Shown in pieces: positions 8,223 through 17,335 of a stretch of 64,000 nucleotides of DNA. The DNA comes from Dyella_A sp051962475. GTDB lineage: Bacteria > Pseudomonadota > Gammaproteobacteria > Xanthomonadales > Rhodanobacteraceae. Positions within the stretch are counted from its first letter, which is position 1. Each line of letters starts with the position of its first letter. The position numbers and the translations under genes are program-made. Under the pieces are notes generated by a model. It was not told the DNA's origin. It ran no database searches and saw nothing but the letters and a program-made list of their open reading frames with translations. The stretch lies in contig NZ_JBQCCF010000032.1 of the NCBI RefSeq assembly GCF_051962475.1, forward strand, positions 1 through 64,000. Reading direction: 5' to 3'.

Positions 8223-9668
8223 TCAGGCGAGGGGCGTGATCTCGGCGGCCAGCTCGCGGCCCCAGGCAGCGAGCTGGTCGAGCAGGGCGTGATGGTGAGC
8301 GCAGGCCGGGTCCTGTCGCAGTTGCGCCAGGCGTGCGGTGTACTCGTCCAGAGTGAGGCCGGTGAGCGGGGTGGGGCGAGTCAGCCGGTTGCGGCGGAAG
8401 GCGTCCCAGCGCGCGTGCTCGTCGGCGCTGAGCGTGTGCGGCCAGTTACGTGCGCGATAGCGGAACAACAACTCGGCGTAACGCGGATCGCGGAACATGA
8501 AGCCGCGTGCCGCCAGTTGCTCCGGCGGCGTGCCGCGCACCTCGGCCAGCAGGCGCTTGTCGGCGTCGGGCAGGAATCCGTCGTACAGCGCCAGCTCCGC
8601 GTCTTCCGCTGCCGGCATGGTCGCGGCCTGCTTGAACAGGCGCTGCACCTTCTCGCGCACGCCGGCGGCGGCGCGCAGCGTGTCGGCGTGGGCCAGGCAG
8701 CGCTCGGGGTCCAGGTGCAGGCGAGCGAGGTCGGCACCCTTGAGCACCGACAGCGGCGCCAGCGCCGGTGCACGGTTGGCGCGCACGGTGCGCAGCGCGA
8801 TGCGTTCGACGCCTTCGGGCAGGTCGGCGCGCGAGGTGAACACGCGGTCGGCAATGTCCTCCTCGTCCAGCTCTATCAGCTCGGCGGGATCGAAGCGCAG
8901 GTCGTAGACGATCACCTCGCCCGGCCGAGCGGGATGCAGGGCCAGCGGCGCGATCATCGTCAGGCAGTGCTGGCTGGCCGGGTAGCGCGAGGACACGTGC
9001 ACCAGCGGCGTCATGCCGGCCACGTCCAGCTGCTCGAACACGCGCTGCTTGCGGCGCAGGGCGAAGTGCCAGTCCCACAGCCGCGGCTGGCGCACGCGGA
9101 TCAGCCGCGCCAGGTCGATCAGCGCATGCACGTCCGACAGCGCATCGTGCGCACGTTCCTGCTGCAGGCCGTTGGCCTTGGCCAGGTGTTCGAGCCTGAA
9201 GCTGGGCGAGCCATCTTCGCGGGTGGGCCAGTGGATGCCCTCCGGGCGCAGGGCCTCGCACATGCGCACCAGGTCGATCAGGTCCCAGCGCGAGTTGCCG
9301 TTTTCCCACTCGCGACCGTAGGGGTCGAAGAAGTTGCGATACAGCAGCTGGCGCGTCACCTCGTCATCGAAACGCAGCGAGTTGTAGCCCACGCCGCAGG
9401 TGCCGGGCTCGGCCAGCTGCTCGTGCACGCGGGCGGCGAATTCCGCCTCGATCACCCCTTCGCGCTCGGCCTGCTGCGGCGTGAGGCCGGTGATCATGCA
9501 GGCCTCGGGATGCGGCAGCGCATCGCGCGGCGGCTTGCCGAAGAACATCACCGGCTCGCCGACGATTTCCAGTTCCATGGTGGTGCGGATGCCGGCGAAC
9601 TGCACCGGTCGATCGCGCCGGCTGTCCGCGCCGAAGGTTTCGTAGTCGTGCCAGAAAAAAGTCTGCAT
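8223..9668 (-). CDS. sbcB: Exodeoxyribonuclease I
   Basis: 3'-to-5' single-strand DNA exonuclease acting in recombination and mismatch repair. 481 aa from the ATG at 9668, the family length. The DEDDh exonuclease domain occupies about residues 1-190, with HDYETFG at the N-terminus (Exo I motif), YNSLRFDDEV (Exo II) and ERAHDALSDVHAL (Exo III). The SH3-like and C-terminal helical regions follow. The N-terminus MQTFFWHDYETFG is typical, so the longer in-frame extension to 9737 is not used. It is divergent from orn with about 95 bases between. Confidence 0.93.
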   Translation of the reverse strand: MQTFFWHDYETFGADSRRDRPVQFAGIRTTMELEIVGEPVMFFGKPPRDALPHPEACMITGLTPQQAEREGVIEAEFAARVHEQLAEPGTCGVGYNSLRFDDEVTRQLLYRNFFDPYGREWENGNSRWDLIDLVRMCEALRPEGIHWPTREDGSPSFRLEHLAKANGLQQERAHDALSDVHALIDLARLIRVRQPRLWDWHFALRRKQRVFEQLDVAGMTPLVHVSSRYPASQHCLTMIAPLALHPARPGEVIVYDLRFDPAELIELDEEDIADRVFTSRADLPEGVERIALRTVRANRAPALAPLSVLKGADLARLHLDPERCLAHADTLRAAAGVREKVQRLFKQAATMPAAEDAELALYDGFLPDADKRLLAEVRGTPPEQLAARGFMFRDPRYAELLFRYRARNWPHTLSADEHARWDAFRRNRLTRPTPLTGLTLDEYTARLAQLRQDPACAHHHALLDQLAAWGRELAAEITPLA

Positions 9669-9763
9669 CACGTGATGATCGCATGCGCCGCCGCCCCGGA
9701 CATGGCCGGGAGGGTCGCCAAGCGGATGGGGCCACACTAGACTTCGACGGCCCGGGAGGACGC

Positions 9764-10324
9764 ATGAGCCAAGCCAACGAAAACCACCTGATCTGGATCG
9801 ATCTGGAGATGACCGGCCTCGACACGGACGCCGATTCCATTCTGGAGATCGCTACCATCGTCACCGACAAGGATCTCAACATTCTGGCCGAAGGGCCGGT
9901 GTTCGCGATCCGCCACGAGCTGGACCGGCTCGAAGCCATGGACAGCTGGAACCGCAACCAGCACAGCCGCTCCGGGCTGTGGCAGCAGGTGCTCGATTCC
10001 ACCACCGATCACGCCGCCGCCGAGCAGGCGACGGTGGAATTCCTCAAGGCCTGGGTGCCGGCCGGCAAGTCGCCGATGTGCGGCAACTCGATCTGCCAGG
10101 ACCGCCGCTTCATGCACCGGCAGATGCCGCGGCTGGAGCGCTACTTCCACTACCGCAACCTCGACGTCTCCACGCTCAAGGAGCTGGCGCGCCGCTGGGC
10201 GCCGCAGGTGGGCAAGGGCTTCTGCAAGGACTCGGCGCACACGGCGCTGTCGGACATCCGCGACTCGATCGACGAGCTGCGCTACTACCGCCAGCACATG
10301 GGTGCGCTGGGCGGGCTGGGCTGA
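9764..10324 (+). CDS. orn: Oligoribonuclease
   Basis: 3'-to-5' exoribonuclease that degrades RNA of 2-5 nucleotides, including pGpG from c-di-GMP turnover. 186 aa. DEDDh motifs are visible: WIDLEMTGLD near the N-terminus (Asp13, Glu15) and DSAHTALSDIRDS near the C-terminus. The ATG at 9764 has GGGAGGA 4 bases upstream. It is followed after 10 bases by folP on the same strand, so they probably share a transcript. Confidence 0.96.
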   Translation: MSQANENHLIWIDLEMTGLDTDADSILEIATIVTDKDLNILAEGPVFAIRHELDRLEAMDSWNRNQHSRSGLWQQVLDSTTDHAAAEQATVEFLKAWVPAGKSPMCGNSICQDRRFMHRQMPRLERYFHYRNLDVSTLKELARRWAPQVGKGFCKDSAHTALSDIRDSIDELRYYRQHMGALGGLG

Positions 10325-10334
10325 GGCGCCAACG

Positions 10335-11249
10335 ATGATGTCCGCTGCCGACTTGTTCGCCACCGTGCTCGACTGCAACGGCCGTCCGCTGACGCTGGAC
10401 CGCCCGCGCGTGGTCGGCATTCTCAACGTCACCCCCGACTCGTTCTCCGACGGCGGTCTGTACGCCGATCTCGACGCCGCCGTGGCGCACGGCCTGGCGA
10501 TGGTAGAGCAGGGCGCGGACATGCTCGACGTAGGCGGCGAATCCACCCGCCCCGGCGCGGCCGACGTATCGACGGACGAGGAGCTGGCGCGCGTGCTGCC
10601 GGTGATCGAGGCGCTGGCCACGCACTGTGCCGTGCCGATTTCGATCGACACCTCCAAACCCGAGGTGATGCGCGCGGCGGTGGCCGCCGGCGCAGGGATG
10701 ATCAACGACGTGTATGCGCTACGCCGCGAGGGCGCGCTGGATGCGGCTGCATCGCTGGGTGTGCCGGTGTGCCTGATGCACATGCAGGGCGAGCCGCGCG
10801 GCATGCAGGACGATCCGCATTACGACGACGTGGTGGGCGAGGTGCATCGCTTCCTCACCGACCGGCTGTTTGCCTGCGAGCTGGCTGGCATGGACCGGCG
10901 CAAGGTGCTGGTCGATCCGGGCTTCGGTTTCGGCAAGACGCTGGAGCACAACCTCGAACTGCTGCGCGAGCTGCGCCGCTTCGCCGATCTCGGCGCGGGC
11001 GTGTACGCCGGACTCTCGCGCAAATCCATGATCGGCACGATCACCGGGCGCAGCGCGCCGGCCGAGCGCGCCGCTGGCTCCGTGGCCGCCGCGCTGATTG
11101 CCGTGCAGCACGGCGCGAAACTGGTGCGCGTGCACGATGTGGCCGCCACGGTCGACGCGCTGGCGGTGTGGCACGCGGTGGACGCCCACCGCCCGGCCCG
11201 CCGCAAGGACGCCGGCCCCGCCGCGCCGCGCTGGCCCGACGACGAATGA
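10335..11249 (+). CDS. folP: Dihydropteroate synthase
   Basis: Condenses p-aminobenzoate with hydroxymethyl-dihydropterin pyrophosphate in folate synthesis; the sulfonamide target. 304 aa TIM barrel. Signatures GILNVTPDSFSDGG (pyrophosphate-binding loop 1), DVGGESTRPGA (loop 2), MINDVYA and GFGFGKTLEHNLELL are present. The start is ATG 10335 or the adjacent ATG 10338. The last 20 residues (RPARRKDAGPAAPRWPDDE) are a variable tail. It sits between orn and glmM, a common order with sulfonamide-target folP upstream of glmM. Confidence 0.95.
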   Translation: MMSAADLFATVLDCNGRPLTLDRPRVVGILNVTPDSFSDGGLYADLDAAVAHGLAMVEQGADMLDVGGESTRPGAADVSTDEELARVLPVIEALATHCAVPISIDTSKPEVMRAAVAAGAGMINDVYALRREGALDAAASLGVPVCLMHMQGEPRGMQDDPHYDDVVGEVHRFLTDRLFACELAGMDRRKVLVDPGFGFGKTLEHNLELLRELRRFADLGAGVYAGLSRKSMIGTITGRSAPAERAAGSVAAALIAVQHGAKLVRVHDVAATVDALAVWHAVDAHRPARRKDAGPAAPRWPDDE

Positions 11250-11296
11250 CCTGACGGCGCGCGCTGCGCGACGCCGCCTCCCGCAAGGATCGACCC

Positions 11297-12658
11297 ATGA
11301 CCTCACGTAAATTCTTCGGCACCGACGGCATCCGCGGCCGCACCGGTCAGTGGCCGATCAGCGCCGATTTCATGCTCAAGCTCGGTCGCGCCGCCGGCGC
11401 CGTGCTCGCCGGCCAGGGCAGCGGCGCCAAGCGCCCGTCGGTGGTGATCGGCAAGGACACGCGCATTTCCGGCTACATGTTCGAGTCCGCGCTGGAGGCC
11501 GGGCTGGTCGCCGCCGGCGGCGACGGGTAGCTGCTCGGTCCCATTCCCACGCCGGCCGTCGCGTTCCTCACCCGCTCGCTGCGCGCGGACGCCGGCATCG
11601 TGATCAGCGCCTCGCACAATCCGTACGAGGACAATGGCATCAAGTTCTTCTCCGCCAGCGGCGAGAAACTGTCCGACGCGATCGAGGTGGCGATCGAGGC
11701 CGAGCTGGAACGCGATTTCGTCACCGTGCCGTCCGAGCGGCTGGGCAAGGCCAGTCGCATCGACAACGCGGTGGCGCGTTATGCGGAGTCCTGCAAGGCG
11801 ACGGTGCCGGAGGATTTCAGCCTGCACGGCATGAAGATCGTGCTGGACTGCGCGCACGGTGCGACCTACCAGGTGGCGCCCAAGGTGTTCGCCGAGATGG
11901 GCGCCGAGGTCAGCGCCATCGGCGACACCCCGGACGGCTTCAACATCAACCGCGGCGTGGGCTCGACCCACCCCGAGGCGCTGCAGCAGGCGGTGATCGA
12001 GCGCGGTGCGGACATCGGTATCGCCTTCGACGGCGACGGCGATCGCGTGTTGCTGGTGGATCGCCACGGCGTGCTCGCCGACGGCGACGACATCCTCTAC
12101 GTGCTGGCATGCAGCTGGCGCGCGCGCGGCCTGCTGAAGGGGCCGGTGGTCGGCACGCTGATGAGCAACTACGGCCTGCAACAGGCGCTGCGCGCGATGG
12201 AAGTGCCGCTGCTGCGCGCCAATGTCGGCGACCGCTTCGTGCTGCAGCAGTTGCGCGAACACGATGGCGTGCTCGGCGGTGAGACGTCGGGCCACATCCT
12301 GTGCCTGGACCGCGCCACCACCGGTGACGGCATCGTCGCCGCGCTGGCGGTGTTGGAAGCGCTGTCTGTGGCGGGGCAGGATCTGGCCGAAGCTCGCCGC
12401 GGCCTGGTGAAACTGCCGCAGGTGATGCTCAACGTACGCGTGGCCGGCAACGCGCGTGGCGTGCTCGAGCACGCTGACGTGACCGCGGCCGTGGCGCGGG
12501 CGCAGGCGCAACTGGATGGGCGCGGCCGGGTGTTCCTGCGCGCGTCGGGCACCGAGCCGGTGGTACGCGTGACGGTGGAGGCGGCCGACGCCGCCGAGGT
12601 GCAGGCGTTGGCGCAGACGCTGGCGGACGTCGTAAAATCCGCCCTCGAACGCTCGTGA
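11297..12658 (+). pseudogene. glmM: Phosphoglucosamine mutase, reading frame broken by an amber codon
   Basis: Converts glucosamine-6-P to glucosamine-1-P for UDP-GlcNAc, peptidoglycan and LPS synthesis; normally essential. The whole protein is encoded (453 codons): KFFGTDGIRGRTGQ N-terminus, active-site serine loop VISASHNPYEDNG, metal loop AFDGDGDRV and ligand loop ASGTEPVVRV. Codon 78 (11528-11530) is TAG, and the frame resumes at once with LLGPIPTPAVAF, exactly in register, so it is a nonsense change and not a frameshift. Homologues usually carry a polar or aliphatic residue (for example Gln) there, and the codon before it (GGG) replaces the usual Val. A GTG at 11600 could only give a truncated enzyme. 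Sequencing error, suppression or another glmM copy are the alternatives. Confidence 0.85.
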
Positions 12659-12757
12659 GCCTGCTTTAGCTGTAACCCAGGTCGCCAAGGATTGGCCCGA
12701 CGTGCCCCGCCCTTGCGGTGGCGGATGAAATCGACCGCACGCCAACCTGGAGTCACC

Positions 12758-13693
12758 ATGAAGAACGTTCCCACCCTCGACATCCGTCGTTACGACACCG
12801 ACCGCGACGCCTTCGTTGCCGAGCTCGGCGCGGCCTACCGCGAGTTCGGCTTCTGCTGCATCAGCGGCCACGGCATCGATCCGGCACTGGTCGATGGCGC
12901 CTACGACGCGTTTCAGCGCTTCTTTGCGCTGCCCACCGAAACCAAGATGAAGTACCACGTGCCCGGTTCCGGCGGCGCGCGCGGCTACACGCCGTTCAAG
13001 GTAGAAACGGCCAAGGATAGCGCGCATCCGGATCTCAAGGAGTTCTGGCACGTGGGGCGCGAGATTCCCCGCGACTCGAAGTTCGCCGACGTGATGGCGC
13101 CCAACCTGTGGCCGACCGAGGTGCCGGACTTCAAGCGCTACGGCTACGGCTTGTTCGAGGCGCTGGACCAGCTCGGCACGCGCGTGCTGCGCGCGCTGGC
13201 GCTGCATGTCGGCCTGCCGGAGAGCTATTTCGAGGACAAGACCGACCTGGGCAACTCGATCCTGCGGCCGATCCACTACCCGCCGATCACCCAGGACGAC
13301 ATCCCCAACGTGCGCGCCGGCGCCCACGAGGACATCAACTTCATCACGCTGCTGGTGGGCGCCAGCGCCGAAGGGCTGGAAGTGCTCACCCGCGAGGGTG
13401 AGTGGCTGCCGATCACCACGCAGGGCGACGCCATCGTGGTGAACATTGGCGACATGCTGCAGCGCCTGACCAACCACGTGTATCCGTCCACCACGCATCG
13501 CGTGGTGAACCCGAAGAACGATAACGCGCGCAAGCCGCGCTACTCGGTGCCGTTCTTCCTGCATCCGAACCCTGATGTCGTGCTCGATCCGGTGCCCGAA
13601 TGCATCACGCCGGACAACCCCAGCCGCTACGACAGCTCGATCACCTCGCACGAGTACCTGCTGCAGCGCCTGCGCGAGATCAAGCTGATTTGA
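12758..13693 (+). CDS. Isopenicillin-N-synthase-like 2OG-Fe(II) oxygenase
   Basis: Non-haem iron dioxygenase of 311 aa. The N-terminal DIOX_N region (residues about 5-120, EFGFCCISGHGIDP) precedes the double-stranded beta-helix. The iron triad is visible as His190 and Asp192 (AHEDINF) and His247 (THRVV), with Arg261 (PRYSVPFFL) for 2-oxoglutarate. Members near core genes have no assigned substrate; beta-lactam synthesis is not implied. The ATG at 12758 is chosen because MKNVPTLDIRRYDTDRD is the family N-terminus. The 99 bases after glmM hold no gene. Confidence 0.88.
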   Translation: MKNVPTLDIRRYDTDRDAFVAELGAAYREFGFCCISGHGIDPALVDGAYDAFQRFFALPTETKMKYHVPGSGGARGYTPFKVETAKDSAHPDLKEFWHVGREIPRDSKFADVMAPNLWPTEVPDFKRYGYGLFEALDQLGTRVLRALALHVGLPESYFEDKTDLGNSILRPIHYPPITQDDIPNVRAGAHEDINFITLLVGASAEGLEVLTREGEWLPITTQGDAIVVNIGDMLQRLTNHVYPSTTHRVVNPKNDNARKPRYSVPFFLHPNPDVVLDPVPECITPDNPSRYDSSITSHEYLLQRLREIKLI

Positions 13694-13706
13694 CCGAGGG
13701 TGACTT

Positions 13707-13728
13707 CCGGCCGGCGTGCGCCGGCCGG
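13707..13728. terminator. GC-rich hairpin after the oxygenase gene
   Basis: A nearly perfect dyad, ccggccggcg / cgccggccgg, 13 bases after the stop of the 2OG oxygenase gene. There is no T-run, so it could be a factor-assisted terminator or a transcript-stabilising hairpin. Confidence 0.45.
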
Positions 13729-13770
13729 GAGGCTTGCTAGCTTGCGGCACACTTCCAGCGGGTGCCGTGC

Positions 13771-14259
13771 ATGCTCCGTTATCTCGTTCTCTTCCTGATG
13801 GCCGGATTCGCGTCGGCGATCCACGCTGCACCGGGTGAACCCGATCACCCGTTCGATGGCTTCGTGGGCCGATGGAACTGCAGCGGCCATTTCGCCAGCG
13901 GCAAGGCGATCGCCTCGCACATGGAATACGCCGCCGATCTCGGCGGCAGCGTCTTGCTCAAGCATCACGCAGACCGGCCGCCGGCGAGTTATCGCGCCGT
14001 CGAATCCTGGAGCCAGGTGCCGCACGCCGGCCGGTACGCGATGGTCGTGCTGGACAGCTTCGGCGGCGCACGACGCTTTACCAGCGAGGGCTGGCAGGGG
14101 CCGGTGCTGACCTGGCAGGGCGATGCCCAGGTGCAACCGGCGCAACGCTTCGTCTATACCCGCCTGGACGACCGGCGGTACCGCGTGGACTGGGAGGTGG
14201 CGCGGGACGGTAAGCGCTTCATCATGGGCGATACGCTGACTTGCGTCCGCCAGGACTGA
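13771..14259 (+). CDS. Secreted protein of unknown function
   Basis: 162 aa with a clear signal peptide (MLRYLVLFLMAGFASAIHA). The mature part begins with FDGFVGRWNCSGHF and ends CVRQD; the two Cys residues may form a disulfide across the fold. The FVGRW-C-G-F start and alternating strands recall small beta-barrel families such as DUF1579, but I do not assign it to one. ATG 13771 is preferred to GTG 13762. No operon partner: it is followed by an oxygenase gene on the other strand. Confidence 0.65.
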   Translation: MLRYLVLFLMAGFASAIHAAPGEPDHPFDGFVGRWNCSGHFASGKAIASHMEYAADLGGSVLLKHHADRPPASYRAVESWSQVPHAGRYAMVVLDSFGGARRFTSEGWQGPVLTWQGDAQVQPAQRFVYTRLDDRRYRVDWEVARDGKRFIMGDTLTCVRQD

Positions 14260-14331
14260 ACCGTTGGCGCCCTTGTCTGCGGTCTGCGTCGGCCGCGTGC
14301 GGGGAGCAGGGACGCCGCCGAGTTGCGGGCA

Positions 14332-15012
14332 TCACGCCATCCAGAAAAACACCGCGGTCATCCGCTTCGATTCCGGGCCGTCCAGGCCCCAGTACGCCGA
14401 GGCGCTGTGGATGATGTTGGCCTTGTAGACCAGCAGGCGGTTGTACCGATGCGGCACGCGCACGTCCTCGACGAACGCGGTGGGCGCCACGAAGCGGCTA
14501 CCCAGTGCATCGACCAGGTTGCGGTGCGGCGGCATCACCATGTTGCCGCCGAGCTGGCCGTTGGGCATGCGCTGGCGGAAGAAGCTGGTGCCGCAGCGAT
14601 CCGGTGCGTCGGGGTGCAGATAAAGCACCGCGGCGTAGCGACACAGGTGGAGTGAGTCGGTGTGCGGCTTCACGGCGCCCTCGGTGGAGCCGACCACCTG
14701 CACGCAGTTGTGGTTGAGGTGCTGGCCTTCCGGCGTCTGCTCCACCCACAGTCGACTGGCGCCGGTGAGCTGGCGTACCTTCACCTCGATCGCGCCGAGC
14801 TCGTCCGATGCCAGTGCATCGCTGGCGCGCATGCCTGGCCACACCTCGCCCGTCGTCGGGTAGCCGAACTCCCAGTCGGTCTTGGCGAGGCAGCGCCGGC
14901 GCACCTCGTCGGGGTTGGGCAGGGCGTCATCCACCACCCAGTAGTCGCGGCCTTCGGTGGGCTTGCGATACGGCAGGGGCCGCATGGCCGGGTGCTTGGG
15001 AAACAGCGACAT
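14332..15012 (-). CDS. DUF6445-like protein with 2OG-oxygenase fold
   Basis: 226 aa. An AVKPHTDSLHLCRYAAVLYL stretch gives the HxD half of an iron site, and ANIIHSASAYWG gives the distal His, with GGTSFF-like spacing between (RCGTSFFRQR). This is the layout of prolyl-4-hydroxylase-type 2OG-Fe(II) oxygenases and of the DUF6445 family. The substrate is unknown. It lies 54 bases downstream of the SDR gene on the same strand, so co-transcription is possible. Confidence 0.65.
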   Translation of the reverse strand: MSLFPKHPAMRPLPYRKPTEGRDYWVVDDALPNPDEVRRRCLAKTDWEFGYPTTGEVWPGMRASDALASDELGAIEVKVRQLTGASRLWVEQTPEGQHLNHNCVQVVGSTEGAVKPHTDSLHLCRYAAVLYLHPDAPDRCGTSFFRQRMPNGQLGGNMVMPPHRNLVDALGSRFVAPTAFVEDVRVPHRYNRLLVYKANIIHSASAYWGLDGPESKRMTAVFFWMA

Positions 15013-15066
15013 GCTCGGCGATCTCGGTGCAGTGCGTGGGCGTCACAGTAGCGCAAGCGAAGTCGT

Positions 15067-15876
15067 TCAATCGTAGTGGTTGCGGTAGCGCCCGGATTGG
15101 CGGTGCGACAGCCACAGTGCGAGCCGGTCGGGTAGCCACTCGGTAATCGCCTTGATCGTGCGGTTGACCCGCCCCGGCACGTAGACCACCGCACCGCGTT
15201 CCACCGCGTCGATGCCCTGGCGCGCCACCTCGTCGGCGGTGAGCCACATGAAACCCGGCATGGAGTTCATCTTCTGCCGCGTGCCGGTGACGTCGTGGAA
15301 CTCCGACCAGGTGAAACCCGGGCACAGCGCGCTTACGTGCACGCCCGCGTCGCGGTTCTCCAGCGCCAGCGACTGCGACAGCTTGATCAGGTAGGCCTTG
15401 GACGCCGCATACAGCGTGTGTCCGGCCGTGCCCGGCACGAAACCGGCTAGCGAGGCCACGTTGATCACCCGGCCGTGACCGCGTTCGCGCATGTCCGGCA
15501 GCAGTCGCCAGGCCAGCTCGGTGGGTGCGGTCATCATCACCTGGATGAAGTCCGCATGCGCCGGCCACGGGTTGGCCACCAGCGTGCCGGGCAGGCCGTA
15601 GCCGGCGTTGTTGATCAGCCAGTCCACCTGCAGGTTGCGCGACTGAAGCTCGTCACAAAGCACCGCGGGCGCCTGCGGATCGGACAGGTCGGCCGCCATC
15701 ACGTGACAACGGTTGCCGTGCGCGCGCTGCAGTTCGTCGGCCAGTGCCTGCAGGCGCTCCTCGCGCCGCGCCACCAGCACCAGGTCATGACCCCGCGCAG
15801 CCAGCGCGCGGGCGAACGCCTCGCCAATGCCAGCGGAGGCGCCGGTGACCAGGCTCAGGGGGCGGGTGGCAGTCAT
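15067..15876 (-). CDS. Classical short-chain dehydrogenase/reductase
   Basis: NAD(P)-dependent oxidoreductase of 269 aa with a Rossmann fold. Cofactor motif VTGASAGIGEAFA at residues 10-22, NNAG after strand 4 and active-site YAASK (Tyr and Lys). Arg residues after the second strand (VARREERL) favour NADP(H). The family is too broad to name a substrate. The C-terminal 30 residues (ITEWLPDRLALWLSHRQSG) extend beyond the core and may contact membrane or lipid. Confidence 0.88.
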   Translation of the reverse strand: MTATRPLSLVTGASAGIGEAFARALAARGHDLVLVARREERLQALADELQRAHGNRCHVMAADLSDPQAPAVLCDELQSRNLQVDWLINNAGYGLPGTLVANPWPAHADFIQVMMTAPTELAWRLLPDMRERGHGRVINVASLAGFVPGTAGHTLYAASKAYLIKLSQSLALENRDAGVHVSALCPGFTWSEFHDVTGTRQKMNSMPGFMWLTADEVARQGIDAVERGAVVYVPGRVNRTIKAITEWLPDRLALWLSHRQSGRYRNHYD

Positions 15877-15995
15877 CGCGGATCCTCGTTCGCAAAGGTG
15901 CCTATCTTGACCGGCCCGGCGCGCCCGATGCCATGTCCGATTGCCCGAATCGGGGCCGCGTCGCTAAGCTCGCGGTTTTTTACGAGGCGTCCCCC

Positions 15996-16745
15996 ATGCG
16001 CAAGAAGCTCGTGGCAGGCAACTGGAAGATGCACGGCAGCCGCTCGATGGCGCAGGCGCTGGTGGGGGAACTCGCCGTCGCGTGCTCGCCCGAGGTCGAC
16101 GTGCTGCTGATTCCGCCGTTTCCCTACATCGCGCTCGTTGCGCCCGCCTGCCAGGAAGCCGGGCTGGCCCTGGGCGCGCAGGATCTGAGCGAGCACGAGG
16201 GGCAGGGCGCCTACACCGGCGAAGTGGCCGGCGCGATGCTCAAGGACGTGGGCGCGGAGTGGGTGCTGGTGGGCCATTCCGAGCGTCGCCAGTATCACGG
16301 TGAGAGCGACGCACTGGTGGCGCGCAAGTTCGCCGCGGCGCTGGCCAGCGGCCTGACCCCGATCCTGTGCGTGGGCGAGACGCTGGCCGAGCGCGAGTCC
16401 GGGCAGACCGAGGCGGTGGTCCAGCGCCAGTTGCGCGCCGTGCTCGAGCAGGTCGGCATCGCCGCGTTCGACACCGCCGTGATCGCCTACGAGCCGGTCT
16501 GGGCGATCGGCACCGGACGCACCGCCAGCCCCGAGCAGGCGCAGCAGGTGCACGCCTTCCTGCGTAGCCAACTCGTGAAGGAGGATGCTATGATTGGCGG
16601 TCTGACGCGGCTGCTGTACGGCGGCAGCGTCAAGGCATCGAATGCCGCGGAATTGTTCGCGCAGCCCGATGTCGACGGTGGTCTGGTGGGCGGTGCATGC
16701 CTGCTGGCCGCCGACTTTATCGGCATCTGCTCGGCCGCTCGTTGA
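15996..16745 (+). CDS. tpiA: Triosephosphate isomerase
   Basis: Interconverts dihydroxyacetone phosphate and glyceraldehyde-3-phosphate in glycolysis and gluconeogenesis. 249 aa TIM barrel. Catalytic residues Lys11 (GNWKMHG), His94 (LVGHSERR) and Glu166 (AYEPVWAIGTG) are all present, and the phosphate loop LYGGSVKASN is intact. It is 22 bases upstream of secG and probably co-transcribed with it, an arrangement common in gammaproteobacteria. Confidence 0.97.
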   Translation: MRKKLVAGNWKMHGSRSMAQALVGELAVACSPEVDVLLIPPFPYIALVAPACQEAGLALGAQDLSEHEGQGAYTGEVAGAMLKDVGAEWVLVGHSERRQYHGESDALVARKFAAALASGLTPILCVGETLAERESGQTEAVVQRQLRAVLEQVGIAAFDTAVIAYEPVWAIGTGRTASPEQAQQVHAFLRSQLVKEDAMIGGLTRLLYGGSVKASNAAELFAQPDVDGGLVGGACLLAADFIGICSAAR

Positions 16746-16767
16746 GCGCAACGGAATCCATACCGAC

Positions 16768-17202
16768 ATGTTCGTCATTTTCAGCGTGTTCTACATCCTG
16801 GTCGCCGCGTCGATGATCGTGCTGATCCTCATGCAGCGCGGCGCCGGTGCCGATGCCGGTTCGGGTTTTGGCGGCGGCGCATCGGCCACCGTGTTTGGCG
16901 CCCGTGGCTCGTCCAACTTCATGAGCCGCGCCACGGCCGTGCTGGCTGGCCTGTTTTTCCTGCTCAGCCTCGGCATGGGCATGTATCTCAGCCACAGCGG
17001 TGCGCCGCAGCCGACGAATGACGATCTGGGCGTGATGGCGGGGCTTGCCAAGAAGGCGCCGGCCTCCCAGAATGCGCAGCCCGCCGCACCGGTGAACAGC
17101 GATGTTCCGCAGGCGGCGAAGGTGGCTCCGGGTACCGACGTTCCCGCCGCCCCAGCAGCGAGCAAGACCGACGTCCCGGCTCCGGCCTCGTCGGCGAAGT
17201 AA
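16768..17202 (+). CDS. secG: Preprotein translocase subunit SecG
   Basis: Small inner-membrane subunit of SecYEG that aids SecA-driven export. 144 aa. Two transmembrane helices (residues about 3-22 and 55-75) flank the conserved loop LMQRGAGADAGSGFGGGASATVFG. The C-terminal 65 residues are an Ala/Pro/Lys-rich tail longer than in E. coli, seen in many xanthomonad SecG proteins. It lies between tpiA and tRNA-Leu. Confidence 0.95.
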   Translation: MFVIFSVFYILVAASMIVLILMQRGAGADAGSGFGGGASATVFGARGSSNFMSRATAVLAGLFFLLSLGMGMYLSHSGAPQPTNDDLGVMAGLAKKAPASQNAQPAAPVNSDVPQAAKVAPGTDVPAAPAASKTDVPAPASSAK

Positions 17203-17216
17203 ATCGAAATACACCT

Positions 17217-17301
17217 GCCCAGGTGGCGAAATTGGTAGACGCACTACCTTGAGGTGGTAGCGACGAGAGTCGTGGGGGTTCGAGTCCCCCCTTGGGCACC
17301 A
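17217..17301 (+). tRNA. tRNA-Leu (anticodon GAG)
   Basis: Acceptor stem GCCCAGG pairs with CTTGGGC, with an encoded CCA end. The anticodon stem CTACC/GGTAG encloses loop TTGAGGT, giving anticodon GAG for CUC/CUU. A long variable arm (CGACGAGAGTCGTG) and the T-arm GGGGGTTCGAGTCCCCC confirm a class II leucine tRNA. Its last 24 bases are duplicated at 27420-27443, so it is the integration site of the adjoining element and is left intact. Confidence 0.97.
17278..17301 (+). other. attL: 3' end of tRNA-Leu
   Basis: 24-bp sequence from the T-loop to the CCA end of tRNA-Leu, repeated without mismatch at 27420-27443. The homology stops sharply on both sides. It lies 184 bases before the integrase start codon, the usual position for tRNA-targeting tyrosine recombinases. 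Confidence 0.93.
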
Positions 17302-17335
17302 TTGATGTTTACCGGGACTTCCCGGAAGACCACGG

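Noticed and set aside
12758..13693. Beta-lactam biosynthesis gene (isopenicillin N synthase).
   Set aside because: Only the oxygenase fold is shared; there is no ACV synthetase or other beta-lactam gene nearby.
11303..13831. Very long open frame on the minus strand opposite glmM and the oxygenase gene (842 codons).
   Set aside because: Antisense frame produced by high GC at third positions; the plus strand carries well-conserved enzymes and the translated minus product is a low-complexity His/Arg/Val-rich sequence.
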